A stretch of DNA of 64,000 nucleotides from Pontibacter liquoris (GTDB taxonomy: Bacteria > Bacteroidota > Bacteroidia > Cytophagales > Hymenobacteraceae): the NCBI RefSeq assembly GCF_022758235.1, contig NZ_JALEBG010000001.1, positions 496,001 through 560,000 on the forward strand. The letters run 5' to 3'. The position numbers and the translations under genes are program-made. Below are positions 1 through 9,186 of the stretch, in pieces (the first letter of the stretch is position 1; each line of letters begins with the position of its first letter). Under the pieces are notes generated by a model, which did not search any database, had not been told where the DNA came from, and saw only the letters and a list, made by a program, of their open reading frames with translations.

Positions 1-1
1 C

Positions 2-1459
<1,458 letters not shown>

Positions 1460-1484
1460 ACTGTATACTTCTAAAGTACAAAAA

Positions 1485-1510
1485 AGCGCCGTGCATTTTT
1501 GCATGGCGCT
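1485..1510. terminator. Bidirectional hairpin terminator
   Basis: AGCGCCGTGC pairs with GCATGGCGCT (one G-T pair) around a short T-rich loop. A run of A precedes it and a run of T follows, so it can terminate in either direction. It closes the GH97 gene. Confidence 0.85.
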
Positions 1511-1584
1511 TTTTTTGCTTTAATTGAATTATTATAAGCCATACTTTGTATCAGGTGGTAGATAAACTTTTAGCCTTTTTACCG

Positions 1585-1770
1585 ATGACCCCCGAAGAAT
1601 TTGAAGAAACCTATACGCAAACCTTAGAAACGATCTTAAAAGCCTTTGCCAACAGCGCCGAAGTGAAACCCGAAAAGTTTTACAGCCTGGCCAGTGTCAT
1701 CGAAAACCTGCGTTCCTGCAGCCCGGTGTTCTATAACGCCCTGAAGTCCTCGGAAGACATACCGCTTTAA
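1585..1770 (+). CDS. Small conserved-looking hypothetical protein, 61 aa
   Basis: This short acidic cytosolic protein starts at ATG 1585 (MTPEEFEET). The frame can be extended to a TTG at 1546, but that TTG overlaps a promoter-like TACTTTG box at 1542-1548, so I prefer the internal ATG. It has no signal peptide or membrane segment and is predicted mostly helical. It has its own terminator just downstream and lies alone between two hairpins, so it is probably monocistronic. I do not recognise the family and assign no function. Codon use resembles the neighbours. Confidence 0.6.
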   Translation: MTPEEFEETYTQTLETILKAFANSAEVKPEKFYSLASVIENLRSCSPVFYNALKSSEDIPL

Positions 1771-1830
1771 GCGGTTGCAGATTCCGCAGCCTATACCTTG
1801 TATTGGCAAAAGATACTTAACGTATAAAAG

Positions 1831-1854
1831 CCCCGCAGCTTAGTTTCTGCGGGG
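1831..1854 (+). terminator. Hairpin terminator
   Basis: CCCCGCAG (1831-1838) pairs with CTGCGGGG (1847-1854) and is followed by TTTTTA. It ends the 61-aa gene. Confidence 0.85.
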
Positions 1855-1895
1855 TTTTTATACGTTTGGACTTCCTAAGTATTGCTTATGCTGGT

Positions 1896-2048
1896 TTATT
1901 GGGCTGAAGGCATTTGGCTCATATTCATAAAAAACACTTCCCAGATGTGCCAGTCCGGGCCGTTGAACGTGCGGCTATACATAAAGCCCAGGTCTTCGGT
2001 TAGCCATGCCGCGGTGGCGCCCGCCGCTAAAGCAGCATCCGTAAGAAT
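1896..2048 (-). pseudogene. Remnant of a VOC/glyoxalase-family gene (C-terminal fragment)
   Basis: About 50 minus-strand codons before a stop at 1896 read like the C-terminus of a VOC protein: ALAAGATAAW, then EDLGFMYSRTFNGPD, then HIWEVFFMNMSQMP. Functional relatives as I remember them end in a similar DGHIWEV...M pattern. Here the Gly of DGH is Trp. No N-terminal half with the first metal ligand exists upstream; the frame runs into unrelated sequence after about 2048. I read it as a truncated decaying gene. The flanking stretch to 2131 holds nothing else recognisable. Confidence 0.6.
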
Positions 2049-2131
2049 CTTGTTATTATTGCACCTAACATGCTGGTGCAGCCGAAGCCCGAAGCATAGC
2101 AAGGGTTAAGGCTGAACTGTGTTGGGTGGCG

Positions 2132-2797
2132 TTATTCTTCTAACCAGCTGATAAATCGTTCAACTTTAGGTCCCGTAGTAATCATTTTGTTTTGTTCATA
2201 ATCAAAGAAGGGTTCAAACTGCCAATCCTCGCTTCCTATAAAGCCCACTCTTGAATGAAATTCTAAAAAGCTCCACAAGCTGTCACCTAACACTTTCCCA
2301 TGCATTTCATCCCCTTCATGGGAAAAATAAACAACTTCTGAGGAATTATATCCAACCACAATTAAATCACCATTTGGCACTTCCATCAAAGGAACTTTAT
2401 TCCTCAAGATCTCAGCTTCCTGTTCAAGAGCAACCTTATCTGAATTACTTATGTCTAACCAATCTTTTTCCCAAAACACGTAATTTTCATTGTACTGCTC
2501 TATAAATCGGTCTAAGTTCCAATAGATTTCTCCTGAGAATATCCCCTTGAATTCTTCTGGCAGCTCTTCATCGAATTGATACCTAAACTCAAAGTTCCTT
2601 GAGCACTCCGTTAAGAGCTGTTTATAATCTTTGGGCAATTGAATTCCAATTTTTTCTTCTATTGCCTTTACTTCATCAACCGAAGCAGGTTCTCTGTAAA
2701 TTAAGTCCTGATTAATATCCCAACCCCTCCTTATGATAATGCTTCTTATCCAATCTATTTGGTCGAGTACTTGCTGAAAAACTTTATTCTGATTCAT
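2132..2797 (-). CDS. SUKH (SMI1/KNR4) family protein, possible orphan immunity protein
   Basis: This 221-aa soluble protein has the SUKH core: an N-terminal helix pattern (EVKAIEEKIGIQLPKDYKQLL), a central acidic beta region (VPNGDLIVVGY, VYFSHEGDEMHG) and a C-terminal helix (SLWSFLEFHSRVGF). SUKH proteins often act as cytoplasmic immunity proteins against nuclease or deaminase toxins of contact-dependent systems, but some have other roles. No toxin gene is adjacent. The gene is clearly more AT-rich than its neighbours and sits between gene fragments, which suggests transfer. Start ATG at 2797. Confidence 0.8.
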   Translation of the reverse strand: MNQNKVFQQVLDQIDWIRSIIIRRGWDINQDLIYREPASVDEVKAIEEKIGIQLPKDYKQLLTECSRNFEFRYQFDEELPEEFKGIFSGEIYWNLDRFIEQYNENYVFWEKDWLDISNSDKVALEQEAEILRNKVPLMEVPNGDLIVVGYNSSEVVYFSHEGDEMHGKVLGDSLWSFLEFHSRVGFIGSEDWQFEPFFDYEQNKMITTGPKVERFISWLEE

Positions 2798-2813
2798 TTT
2801 TATTTTCTAAATA

Positions 2814-2903
2814 TCACCCAACTACCAGCAAACAGAAATACCTACTCCTACTAGCTGCGCCATGTAAGAAAGCCAGCGGTGTATTTCCGGCCTTATCAAA
2901 TAT
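2814..2903 (-). pseudogene. Possible ankyrin-repeat fragment
   Basis: Just upstream of the SUKH gene, the minus strand reads IFDKAGNTPLAFLHGAA and stops at 2814. DKxGNTPL is the start of an ankyrin repeat. It is only about 30 codons, has no start codon, and the second helix of the repeat is poor. Ankyrin genes often accompany toxin-immunity clusters, so it may be debris of one. Evidence is weak. Confidence 0.25.
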
Positions 2904-3026
2904 AAAAATAAAACTATATGAATAAGGAATACTTTTATACTTACCTGCGCTCAAATTAGGAGTATTACTTCAGGCTGAAGGTCTATACTATGCACCCGGC
3001 GCAGGTATAAGCCGCAAGAGGTAAAC

Positions 3027-3791
3027 CTATCTTGCCACCCAGCCGCCGTCTACTACCAGCGCGTGGCCTGTAGTGAACGACGAGGCATCGGAGCACAGCC
3101 AGAGGGCAGCTTCGGCAATCTCCTCGGGTGTTCCGCAGCGGCCGATGGGCTCGCTGCTAGCCATGGCCTCTTTGGTGGTATGGTTCTTTTCCACAAACCG
3201 GTCGATCATGGGCGTCTGAATCACGCCCGGGCACACGGCATTTACCCGCAGGCCAGAAGTAGCATATTCCAGCGCAGCCGTTTTGGTAAGCCCGATCACA
3301 CCGTGCTTGGATGCTGTGTACGCCGCAATACCCGGAAAGCCGATCACGCCCGCTATGGACGAGCAGTTGACAATAGTCCCTTTGCCCTGGCCAAGCATGT
3401 GCGCAATCTCATACTTCATGCACAGCCACACGCCTTTCAGGTTTATCCCGATCACTTTGTCGAAGTTTTCCTCTGTTACCTCGTGCGTCGGGGCAGAGGC
3501 GCCCTCGATGCCGGCATTGTTAAAGGCATAATCCAGCCGGCCAAAAGTGCTCAGGGTTTGCGCTACCATGGCCTGCACCTGGCTGTTATCAGACACATCG
3601 CATTTTATAAAAAGCGCCTGCCCACCGGCCGCTTCTATGGCGCGCATGGTTTCGGGGGCTTCCATCCAATCTGCTACCGCCACCCGGGCTCCCCGCTGTG
3701 CAAACATAATAGCCGTAGCCTGGCCAATGCCGGAACTGGCTCCGGTAACAAGAGCTACTTTATCCTGAAACTGGTTTTCCATAGTATACAT
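3027..3791 (-). CDS. SDR-family NAD(P)-dependent oxidoreductase
   Basis: This classical short-chain dehydrogenase/reductase (254 aa, usual length) has one Rossmann domain. The nucleotide-binding TGASSGIG is at residues 16-23, NNAG at 91-94, and the catalytic set is N117, S145, Y158 and K162. Asp41 closes the second beta strand (VAVAD), which usually favours NAD over NADP. It resembles the glucose 1-dehydrogenase/3-oxoacyl-ACP reductase branch, but the substrate cannot be told from sequence. Met4 is an equally possible start. It is monocistronic on the minus strand, with no partner. Confidence 0.93.
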   Translation of the reverse strand: MYTMENQFQDKVALVTGASSGIGQATAIMFAQRGARVAVADWMEAPETMRAIEAAGGQALFIKCDVSDNSQVQAMVAQTLSTFGRLDYAFNNAGIEGASAPTHEVTEENFDKVIGINLKGVWLCMKYEIAHMLGQGKGTIVNCSSIAGVIGFPGIAAYTASKHGVIGLTKTAALEYATSGLRVNAVCPGVIQTPMIDRFVEKNHTTKEAMASSEPIGRCGTPEEIAEAALWLCSDASSFTTGHALVVDGGWVAR

Positions 3792-4094
3792 GTTTTAAAG
3801 TATGATGAGCGAGTTACTTCCCGGTTAGGTGCTTGCTGCCAACCGGCGGGTTATTTAAGAAGGCAGAAGCAAGGGTGCAGAAGATCAGAAAAGCGTTGCC
3901 CGGCGCAGCTTTCCTGTAAAATTATGCTATAAAAATTATTTGATAAGTTATATGTACGTAAACAGGTGTAGCAGGTATAAGCCTGCTCAGGATAATTGGC
4001 CATTGAAAAAAGTGGAAGTATAAGCGTTAGCAGCAAGTATACTGCTGCATGTTTTGCTGGCAGGTTATACCTGTTTTAGAAGGAGGAAAAGAGG
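3792..4094. other. Divergent intergenic region
   Basis: This spacer lies between divergent SDR and SRPBCC genes. It contains a small hairpin (AGCAGG/CCTGCT near 3970-3987), two AAGTATA words near 4016 and 4035, and a strong Shine-Dalgarno-like GGAGG just before 4095. No ORF there is convincing. Confidence 0.5.
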
Positions 4095-4760
4095 ATGCAA
4101 AAACCAAAGTTAAGCAATAAAGTCAGTCTTGCTGTAGCCGTTTTGGCGGGCTATGTGGCGGTGCTGGCCATCTGCCGCCGGCAGTATTTGCAATGGGGCG
4201 CCACAGATGCGGAGCAAACACAGCCGCTGCCCGGCGATGCGCTAATGGACCATGCAGCAGCGCATCACGCCATTACCATCCAGGCGCCAGTAGAGGCCGT
4301 GTGGCCCTGGCTGGTACAGATCGGGCAGGACCGGGCGGGCTTTTACAGCTATTCTTTTCTAGAAAACCTGGTGGCAGCCGCCGGCATCCACAATGCCAAC
4401 CGGATCGTGCCCGAATGGCAGCACCTGCAAGCGGGCGACACGGTAAGGCTGGGCTCCAAAAAAGTGTACGGTGACAAAACGCTGGTACCGGTAGCGGCGC
4501 TGGAAGTAAACCACTACCTGGTGCTGCAGGGATGGGGCGCGTTTGTGCTGCAGCCGCTTGATGCGCATACCACCCGCTTTATTGTCCGCTCGCATGCGCC
4601 AAAAGAAGGTTTAACCAGGCGTATAGTCCGTTTTCTGCTGTTCGACCCCATTCATTTTGTGATGGAGCGCCGCATGCTGCTGGGCATCAAAGAAAGAGCC
4701 GAGCGTGCGTACCGGCAAGTAAAACAAGGGTTAGTAATTCGGCATGATCCACTTATTTAA
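4095..4760 (+). CDS. SRPBCC-fold membrane-anchored protein
   Basis: 221 aa. One N-terminal transmembrane helix (about residues 10-27, VSLAVAVLAGYVAVLAI) is followed by a START-like SRPBCC domain. Family hallmarks are LPGDALM, ITIQAPVEAVWPWLVQIGQDRAGFYSYSF, the ENL motif, and the later PEWQHLQAGDTVRLG. Such domains bind hydrophobic ligands, but no ligand is known for this group. An unusually good GGAGG ribosome-binding site 7-12 bases before the ATG fixes the start. It stands alone on the plus strand, about 290 bases before the next gene. Confidence 0.85.
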   Translation: MQKPKLSNKVSLAVAVLAGYVAVLAICRRQYLQWGATDAEQTQPLPGDALMDHAAAHHAITIQAPVEAVWPWLVQIGQDRAGFYSYSFLENLVAAAGIHNANRIVPEWQHLQAGDTVRLGSKKVYGDKTLVPVAALEVNHYLVLQGWGAFVLQPLDAHTTRFIVRSHAPKEGLTRRIVRFLLFDPIHFVMERRMLLGIKERAERAYRQVKQGLVIRHDPLI

Positions 4761-5052
4761 ACCGACCGGTTAATGCACAGCGAGCGCCAGATAACGCCAG
4801 GAAATAGCCTGTTATTAAAACTAAATACCCAAAAGCCTTGTAAAAAAGAGCAATGGCAGGTATAAAAATACCGCGTTTGCCCTTAAACTTCCAACAGGCC
4901 CGGCACTGCGCTGTTTCGGGTATATTATGCTGCACCCTCATCAGGGAATGGCACAGGGGCAACATAACGGAGTAGGAGCTAAGGGGCATCAGCGCCTGTT
5001 AACCTACACCGGAAAGTTAATCAGGAGTAAGCTGACTCCTTCAACGGATCTG

Positions 5053-6612
5053 ATGGATAAAAAACAACACAAACACGGACAGCAGGAAAATGGCAAGCAC
5101 GAGGGCGGCATGGGCATGCGGGGTATAACCCGCCCCATGGCCGAGAAAATGATGCGCGCGCATAACCAAGAAATGAAAAACGAGCAGCACGGCAATGGCA
5201 TGATGATGACGGATGAAATGCGTCACCAGATGCTAAAAATGCACCACATGCAAACGCTCTGGGTATACTGGATGATCATGCTGCTGGGAGCCTGGGTGCT
5301 GCTGTCGCCGCTTACCTTTAGCTATGGCGTCGGTGTTGTGGAGCCTTCGGGCGGCCGCGAAGTATGGCTGTCGCTGGAGCAGCGCATCAGCTTTATGAAG
5401 TGGAGTGATATTATCAGCGGCGTGTTGCTGCTGTTCTTCGGGTGGCGGGGCCTTACCCCCAACCGCCCCGTCAGCCTCTGGATCTGCTGTTTTGTAGGCA
5501 TTTGGCTCACCATGGCGCCCCTGCTGTTTTGGTCGCCCACAGCGGTGGCTTACCTGAACGATACCCTGGTAGGCGCACTTATAATTGCCCTAACCATTCT
5601 CATACCTGGTATGCCCAACATGATCATGTACATGAAAATGGGCCCCGAAACCCCGCCGGGCTGGAGCTATAATCCTTCCAGCTGGCCGCAGCGCTGGGTA
5701 ATGATGGTGCTCGGTTTCCTGGGCTGGGTCGTGTCGCGCTACCTGGCAGCCTTTCAGCTGGGCTATATTGATATTTTGTGGGACCCGTTCTTCGGGGGGC
5801 AAAGTATGCAGGTGCTCAACTCCAGCATGTCGCATTCGCTGCCCGTTTCAGATGCCGGCCTGGGCGCCATTGCCTATACTTTCGAGTTTTTGATGGGCTG
5901 GATGGGCAGCCCCTCGCGCTGGCGCACCATGCCCTGGATGGTCGCCGTATTCGGTGTGCTGGTCATTCCGCTGGGCCTGGTGCACATCTTCCTCGTTATC
6001 AGCCAGCCGGTCATGGTCGGCGCCTGGTGCACTTTCTGCCTGCTGGCGGCGGCCATTATGCTGCCCATGATCCCGCTGGAAGTGGACGAGGTAGTTGCCA
6101 TGATCCAGTTTATGAAAAAGAAGCTGAAGAAAGGGGAGGAGGGATTCTGGTCCCTTTTCTGGAAAGGCGGTACCATTGAGAGCGACGAGAAAGACCAAGC
6201 ACCTGAGCTGATAACGTTTCCGCAGAAGCCCGGCCCCGTATACCGGTCTTCTATCTGGGGCATGAGCTTCCCCTGGACGCTGGTGGTATCGGCGCTGCTG
6301 GGCGTAGGGCTGGTAATGGCCCCCGGCTTTTTTAACGTCGGCATACAGGATACGGTGGCCGATGTGTTTCACCTGGCAGGATCGCTGATCGTGGTGCTTG
6401 CCGTGTTAAGTATGGGAGAGCCGCTGCGCATAGCGCGGTATGGGAATGTGCTGCTGGGGCTGGCCGTGGCCGTGGTGCCCTGGTTTTTACCGGATGTGCC
6501 CACTACGCTGCAACTGACCGGGGCAGTGGCAGGTCTGGCGGCAGCGGCGCTGGCTTTGCCCCTTGGTCCTGTTACGCAACGCTATGCCGGCTGGAATGAC
6601 TACATCAAATAA
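5053..6612 (+). CDS. SPW-repeat / vitamin K epoxide reductase (VKOR) fusion membrane protein
   Basis: The order is: a His/Met-rich N-terminus of about 65 residues (MDKKQHKHGQQ, then many HM, MMM and HH), an SPW-type two-helix repeat (WVYWMIMLLGAWVLLSPLTF), a second one, a VKOR-like four-helix domain with WDPFFGG and the redox motif C326-T-F-C329 (GAWCTFCLLAA), and a further SPW-like pair. VKOR enzymes reoxidise DsbA-like thiol oxidases with quinone. The usual extra Cys pair in the first loop is absent, so electron transfer would differ. The frame is open to an ATG at 4927, but that stretch does not look like this protein; ATG 5053 fits best. The next gene overlaps its end, suggesting coexpression. 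Confidence 0.8.
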   Translation: MDKKQHKHGQQENGKHEGGMGMRGITRPMAEKMMRAHNQEMKNEQHGNGMMMTDEMRHQMLKMHHMQTLWVYWMIMLLGAWVLLSPLTFSYGVGVVEPSGGREVWLSLEQRISFMKWSDIISGVLLLFFGWRGLTPNRPVSLWICCFVGIWLTMAPLLFWSPTAVAYLNDTLVGALIIALTILIPGMPNMIMYMKMGPETPPGWSYNPSSWPQRWVMMVLGFLGWVVSRYLAAFQLGYIDILWDPFFGGQSMQVLNSSMSHSLPVSDAGLGAIAYTFEFLMGWMGSPSRWRTMPWMVAVFGVLVIPLGLVHIFLVISQPVMVGAWCTFCLLAAAIMLPMIPLEVDEVVAMIQFMKKKLKKGEEGFWSLFWKGGTIESDEKDQAPELITFPQKPGPVYRSSIWGMSFPWTLVVSALLGVGLVMAPGFFNVGIQDTVADVFHLAGSLIVVLAVLSMGEPLRIARYGNVLLGLAVAVVPWFLPDVPTTLQLTGAVAGLAAAALALPLGPVTQRYAGWNDYIK

Positions 6613-7927
6613 GCCCTTGCAAACAGGCAGGCAGCCGGTGCTAACCGACGAGGAGATCAGGGATCAGGTACGGGAGGTGCTCTACAAAAACATGATCAAC
6701 GGGCGGAAAGCAGGTTACGATTACCACTATACCAAACCATCGCCTGGTACTTATCCCTTCCAGTTCTTCTGGGACACCTGTTTTCACGTCTTCACGCTCA
6801 CCGCACTGGGCGAAGCAGACATGGCCCGCAAGCACATCCAAAGCCTGTTTGCCATGCAGCGCCAGGACGGCTTTGTGGGGCATATGAGTTACTGGGAGCG
6901 CCTGTGGCCCGGCCGCTTCACCGACCTGCTGCAGTTGCAACCCCGCGATGTGCTGCGCCTCAACAAGCCCCACATGTCGGCCCTGGTGCAGCCGCCGCTT
7001 GCTGCCCAGGCAGTGCTGCGCATTTACCGGCAAAGCCAGGACATTGCCTTTGTGTGGCAAATGTTGCCCAAACTCAAAGCATACTACAAGTGGTTGGCCG
7101 TTAACAGGGATTTTGAGCAGGAAGGACTGCTGTCCATCATTTCGCCTTTTGAATCGGGCATGGACTGGAAAGCTTCTTATGACCCGGTGGTAGGCTATAA
7201 CAGCGGCAAAGCCGGCCCGCTTCTGTTCTGGAAAGTGCTGCAGGTAGATGCGTACAATTTCCTGAAAAGGTATGATCTGCAGGCTATTTACAAGGGCAAC
7301 AGGTTTATCGTAAAGGACGCCGCCTTCAACACCATTTATGCGCAGAACCTGGAGGTGATGGCTGCCCTGTGTCGCCTGGCCGGTGACAGTGAGGAACCCT
7401 ACTTCCGGCAGCAGGCGGTGAAGACCGCACAGGCTGTTTTCAACTACATGTATGATGCCGATGATGCTGCCTTTTACGACCTTGCGGGGCATGATTTCCA
7501 GAAACTGAGGATCCGGACGGCGACCATCTTTTTCCCGGTTGTGTTAAAGAGCGTGCCCGATGACGTATGCCGGCAGGTGATGGAACGGCACTTGCTTGGG
7601 AAGGACGGCTTTCATGTCCCGTATCCCGTGCCGTCGCTGGCAGTGGATGAGCACGCTTTTGACCCGGACAGCTCCCTGTATATCTGGCGCGGCCCTACAT
7701 GGGTGGTGTTCAACTGGTTTATGCAGCAGTTCCTGCTCAAAAAAGGCTATCACCAGGAAGCGCAGGCGCTGCTGCAGAGCGTCAAAGAGCTGGTGACCCA
7801 GAGTGGCTTCCGGGAGTATTACAACCCCTTTACAGGCGCAGGGTATGGCGCCCGGGATTTTACCTGGTCGGGGCTGGTGGTGGACATGCTTAACCGGCAG
7901 CAGGAGCCGGAGGAAGATATAAGCTGA
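6596..7927 (+). CDS. GH63-like (alpha/alpha)6-barrel glycoside hydrolase
   Basis: About 443 aa, no signal peptide, so probably cytosolic. The fold is that of GH63/trehalase-like glucosidases and mannosylglycerate hydrolases: FFWDTCFH (Asp60, the usual general-acid position), ISPFESGMDW, IWRGPTWVVFNW, and near the end REYYNPFTGAGYGARDFTWSG, which carries the second catalytic Glu. The substrate is unknown; glucosyl- or mannosyl-glycerate-type compatible solutes are one possibility. The ATG at 6596 overlaps the VKOR stop by 17 bases, and another ATG at 6563 overlaps more. This links it to the VKOR gene in one transcript. Confidence 0.8.
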   Translation: MTTSNKPLQTGRQPVLTDEEIRDQVREVLYKNMINGRKAGYDYHYTKPSPGTYPFQFFWDTCFHVFTLTALGEADMARKHIQSLFAMQRQDGFVGHMSYWERLWPGRFTDLLQLQPRDVLRLNKPHMSALVQPPLAAQAVLRIYRQSQDIAFVWQMLPKLKAYYKWLAVNRDFEQEGLLSIISPFESGMDWKASYDPVVGYNSGKAGPLLFWKVLQVDAYNFLKRYDLQAIYKGNRFIVKDAAFNTIYAQNLEVMAALCRLAGDSEEPYFRQQAVKTAQAVFNYMYDADDAAFYDLAGHDFQKLRIRTATIFFPVVLKSVPDDVCRQVMERHLLGKDGFHVPYPVPSLAVDEHAFDPDSSLYIWRGPTWVVFNWFMQQFLLKKGYHQEAQALLQSVKELVTQSGFREYYNPFTGAGYGARDFTWSGLVVDMLNRQQEPEEDIS

Positions 7928-7949
7928 ATGCCTGAATAAATGAGGAAGC

Positions 7950-7984
7950 AAGTATAAACGGGCCTATCGAACCGTCCTATACTT
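7950..7984. terminator. Convergent terminator built on an AAGTATA/TATACTT pair
   Basis: AAGTATA-AACGG (7950-7961) pairs with CCGT-CC-TATACTT (7972-7984), with one bulge, followed by TTCTTTTCT. It lies between the convergent GH63-like gene and the CxCC propeller gene. Confidence 0.55.
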
Positions 7985-8031
7985 TCTTTTCTCCTCCTGC
8001 TCCCGCGCCTTACGGAATAATTCGCTCCCTG

Positions 8032-9081
8032 TCAGATTACTTTGTGCTGCACGGTGCCGTCATTTTCCCAGAGGCAGAAGGTTTTGCCATTGGCTAAAGT
8101 ATAAACTCGGGGTGTGTTGCCTTTGCCCAGCGTTGCGATGGTATTGGTGCTTAAATCTTTTAATTTGATCTGGCCTTCCTGCTGCCATACAATGCTGGTA
8201 TGATCGCCGGTCTGTGTCAGGGCACAGCTTCTGCCGGTAGCCACCTGCTGCTCCGGCTGGTTTTGCTGGCAAAAGAATATCTCACCTTTGCGCTGCCAAA
8301 CCGAACTTACCTGTCCTTTGTCGTTGATGGCAAGACCGCCGCCGTCCATAGGGCATCCTTCCAGTTTCCAGGTGCCCTGGCCAAATTTTTCAGGCGCCGT
8401 AAAGGTTTTACCCTTGTCAGTAGAAGAAGTATAATAAATATCGCGGGAGCCGTTGAGCCAGTTTCGGAACGAGATGGTCAGCTTGTTGTGGTTAAAGGTG
8501 ATGTTGGGCTTGCAGCACTCGCACACAGATTCGTCAGGAGAAGTATACACGAGTTTATTGGCTGCCCAGGCAGTTTTGCCCCCATTGAGCGAGGAGAAGT
8601 ATACTTTGTTCTTTTCGTTTCCCCGGATATCCAGCCACACGGCATAAAAGCGGTCGTTGTCGTCGGCGGTGAGCGCCATCAGTCCTTCGGGGGCCGAGTC
8701 GGCTGTGTCGTTTGCCTTGGCTACGGCGGTCCATTTCCCTGTGCTGTGGTTGAGCTGGTAGGAATAGATGTTGCCTGCCTTGTCCATGGCCGTGATGAGG
8801 CTGTAGTTTTTGGAGGAGGCGATCTGCGGCCCCCGCGCCATGCCCAACTGCATATCCGGAAGTATAGCCACCTGCTCCGGTGCCGAAAAGTGTTGCCCGT
8901 TATCAGTAGACGCCATCGTATAGATCACGTTTTCCTTCCCGAATGCCACCCGGATAGTGCCGTTGACTGCGATGGCAGCATTGGGCTGTTTGCCGTTCAC
9001 CACGGCATCGGCAGCGGTTGCTACAGTGCTTAACAGGACTGTCCAGACAAGGAGCAGGCAGATTTTCAGGTTTTGTTTCAT
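8032..9081 (-). CDS. Secreted sialidase-fold beta-propeller with CxCC motif, last gene of the copper cluster
   Basis: 349 aa with a signal peptide (VWTVLLSTVATAADA). Repeated Asp-box-like blades (STDNGQHFSAPEQ, SSLNGGKTAW, SSTDKGKTFTAPE) show a six-bladed sialidase/BNR propeller. The sialidase Arg triad and Tyr/Glu pair are not evident, so sialidase activity is unlikely. A cluster C-E-C-C (ESVCECCKPNI) sits between blades, with further Cys in EGCPMDG and FFCQQ. Its place at the end of a copper operon suggests metal binding or repair of exported proteins. Such CxCC propellers recur in Bacteroidota metal clusters in my memory, without known function. Confidence 0.65.
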   Translation of the reverse strand: MKQNLKICLLLVWTVLLSTVATAADAVVNGKQPNAAIAVNGTIRVAFGKENVIYTMASTDNGQHFSAPEQVAILPDMQLGMARGPQIASSKNYSLITAMDKAGNIYSYQLNHSTGKWTAVAKANDTADSAPEGLMALTADDNDRFYAVWLDIRGNEKNKVYFSSLNGGKTAWAANKLVYTSPDESVCECCKPNITFNHNKLTISFRNWLNGSRDIYYTSSTDKGKTFTAPEKFGQGTWKLEGCPMDGGGLAINDKGQVSSVWQRKGEIFFCQQNQPEQQVATGRSCALTQTGDHTSIVWQQEGQIKLKDLSTNTIATLGKGNTPRVYTLANGKTFCLWENDGTVQHKVI

Positions 9082-9186
9082 GAGGAGCAGGATCAGATCG
9101 TTACAAAGTATAAGATAACGAGTGTCAGTAAATTACAGGGCTAAAGGTAGAAATTTTATCGTCCGGGCAAAATATGCGGGCAGGAT

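Noticed and set aside
1546..1584. TTG start extending the 61-aa protein
   Set aside because: The TTG lies inside a promoter-like TACTTTG box and an ATG with better context follows at 1585.
8032..9081. True exo-alpha-sialidase
   Set aside because: The blades fit, but the arginine triad and Tyr/Glu catalytic pair are not apparent, and the context is copper resistance.
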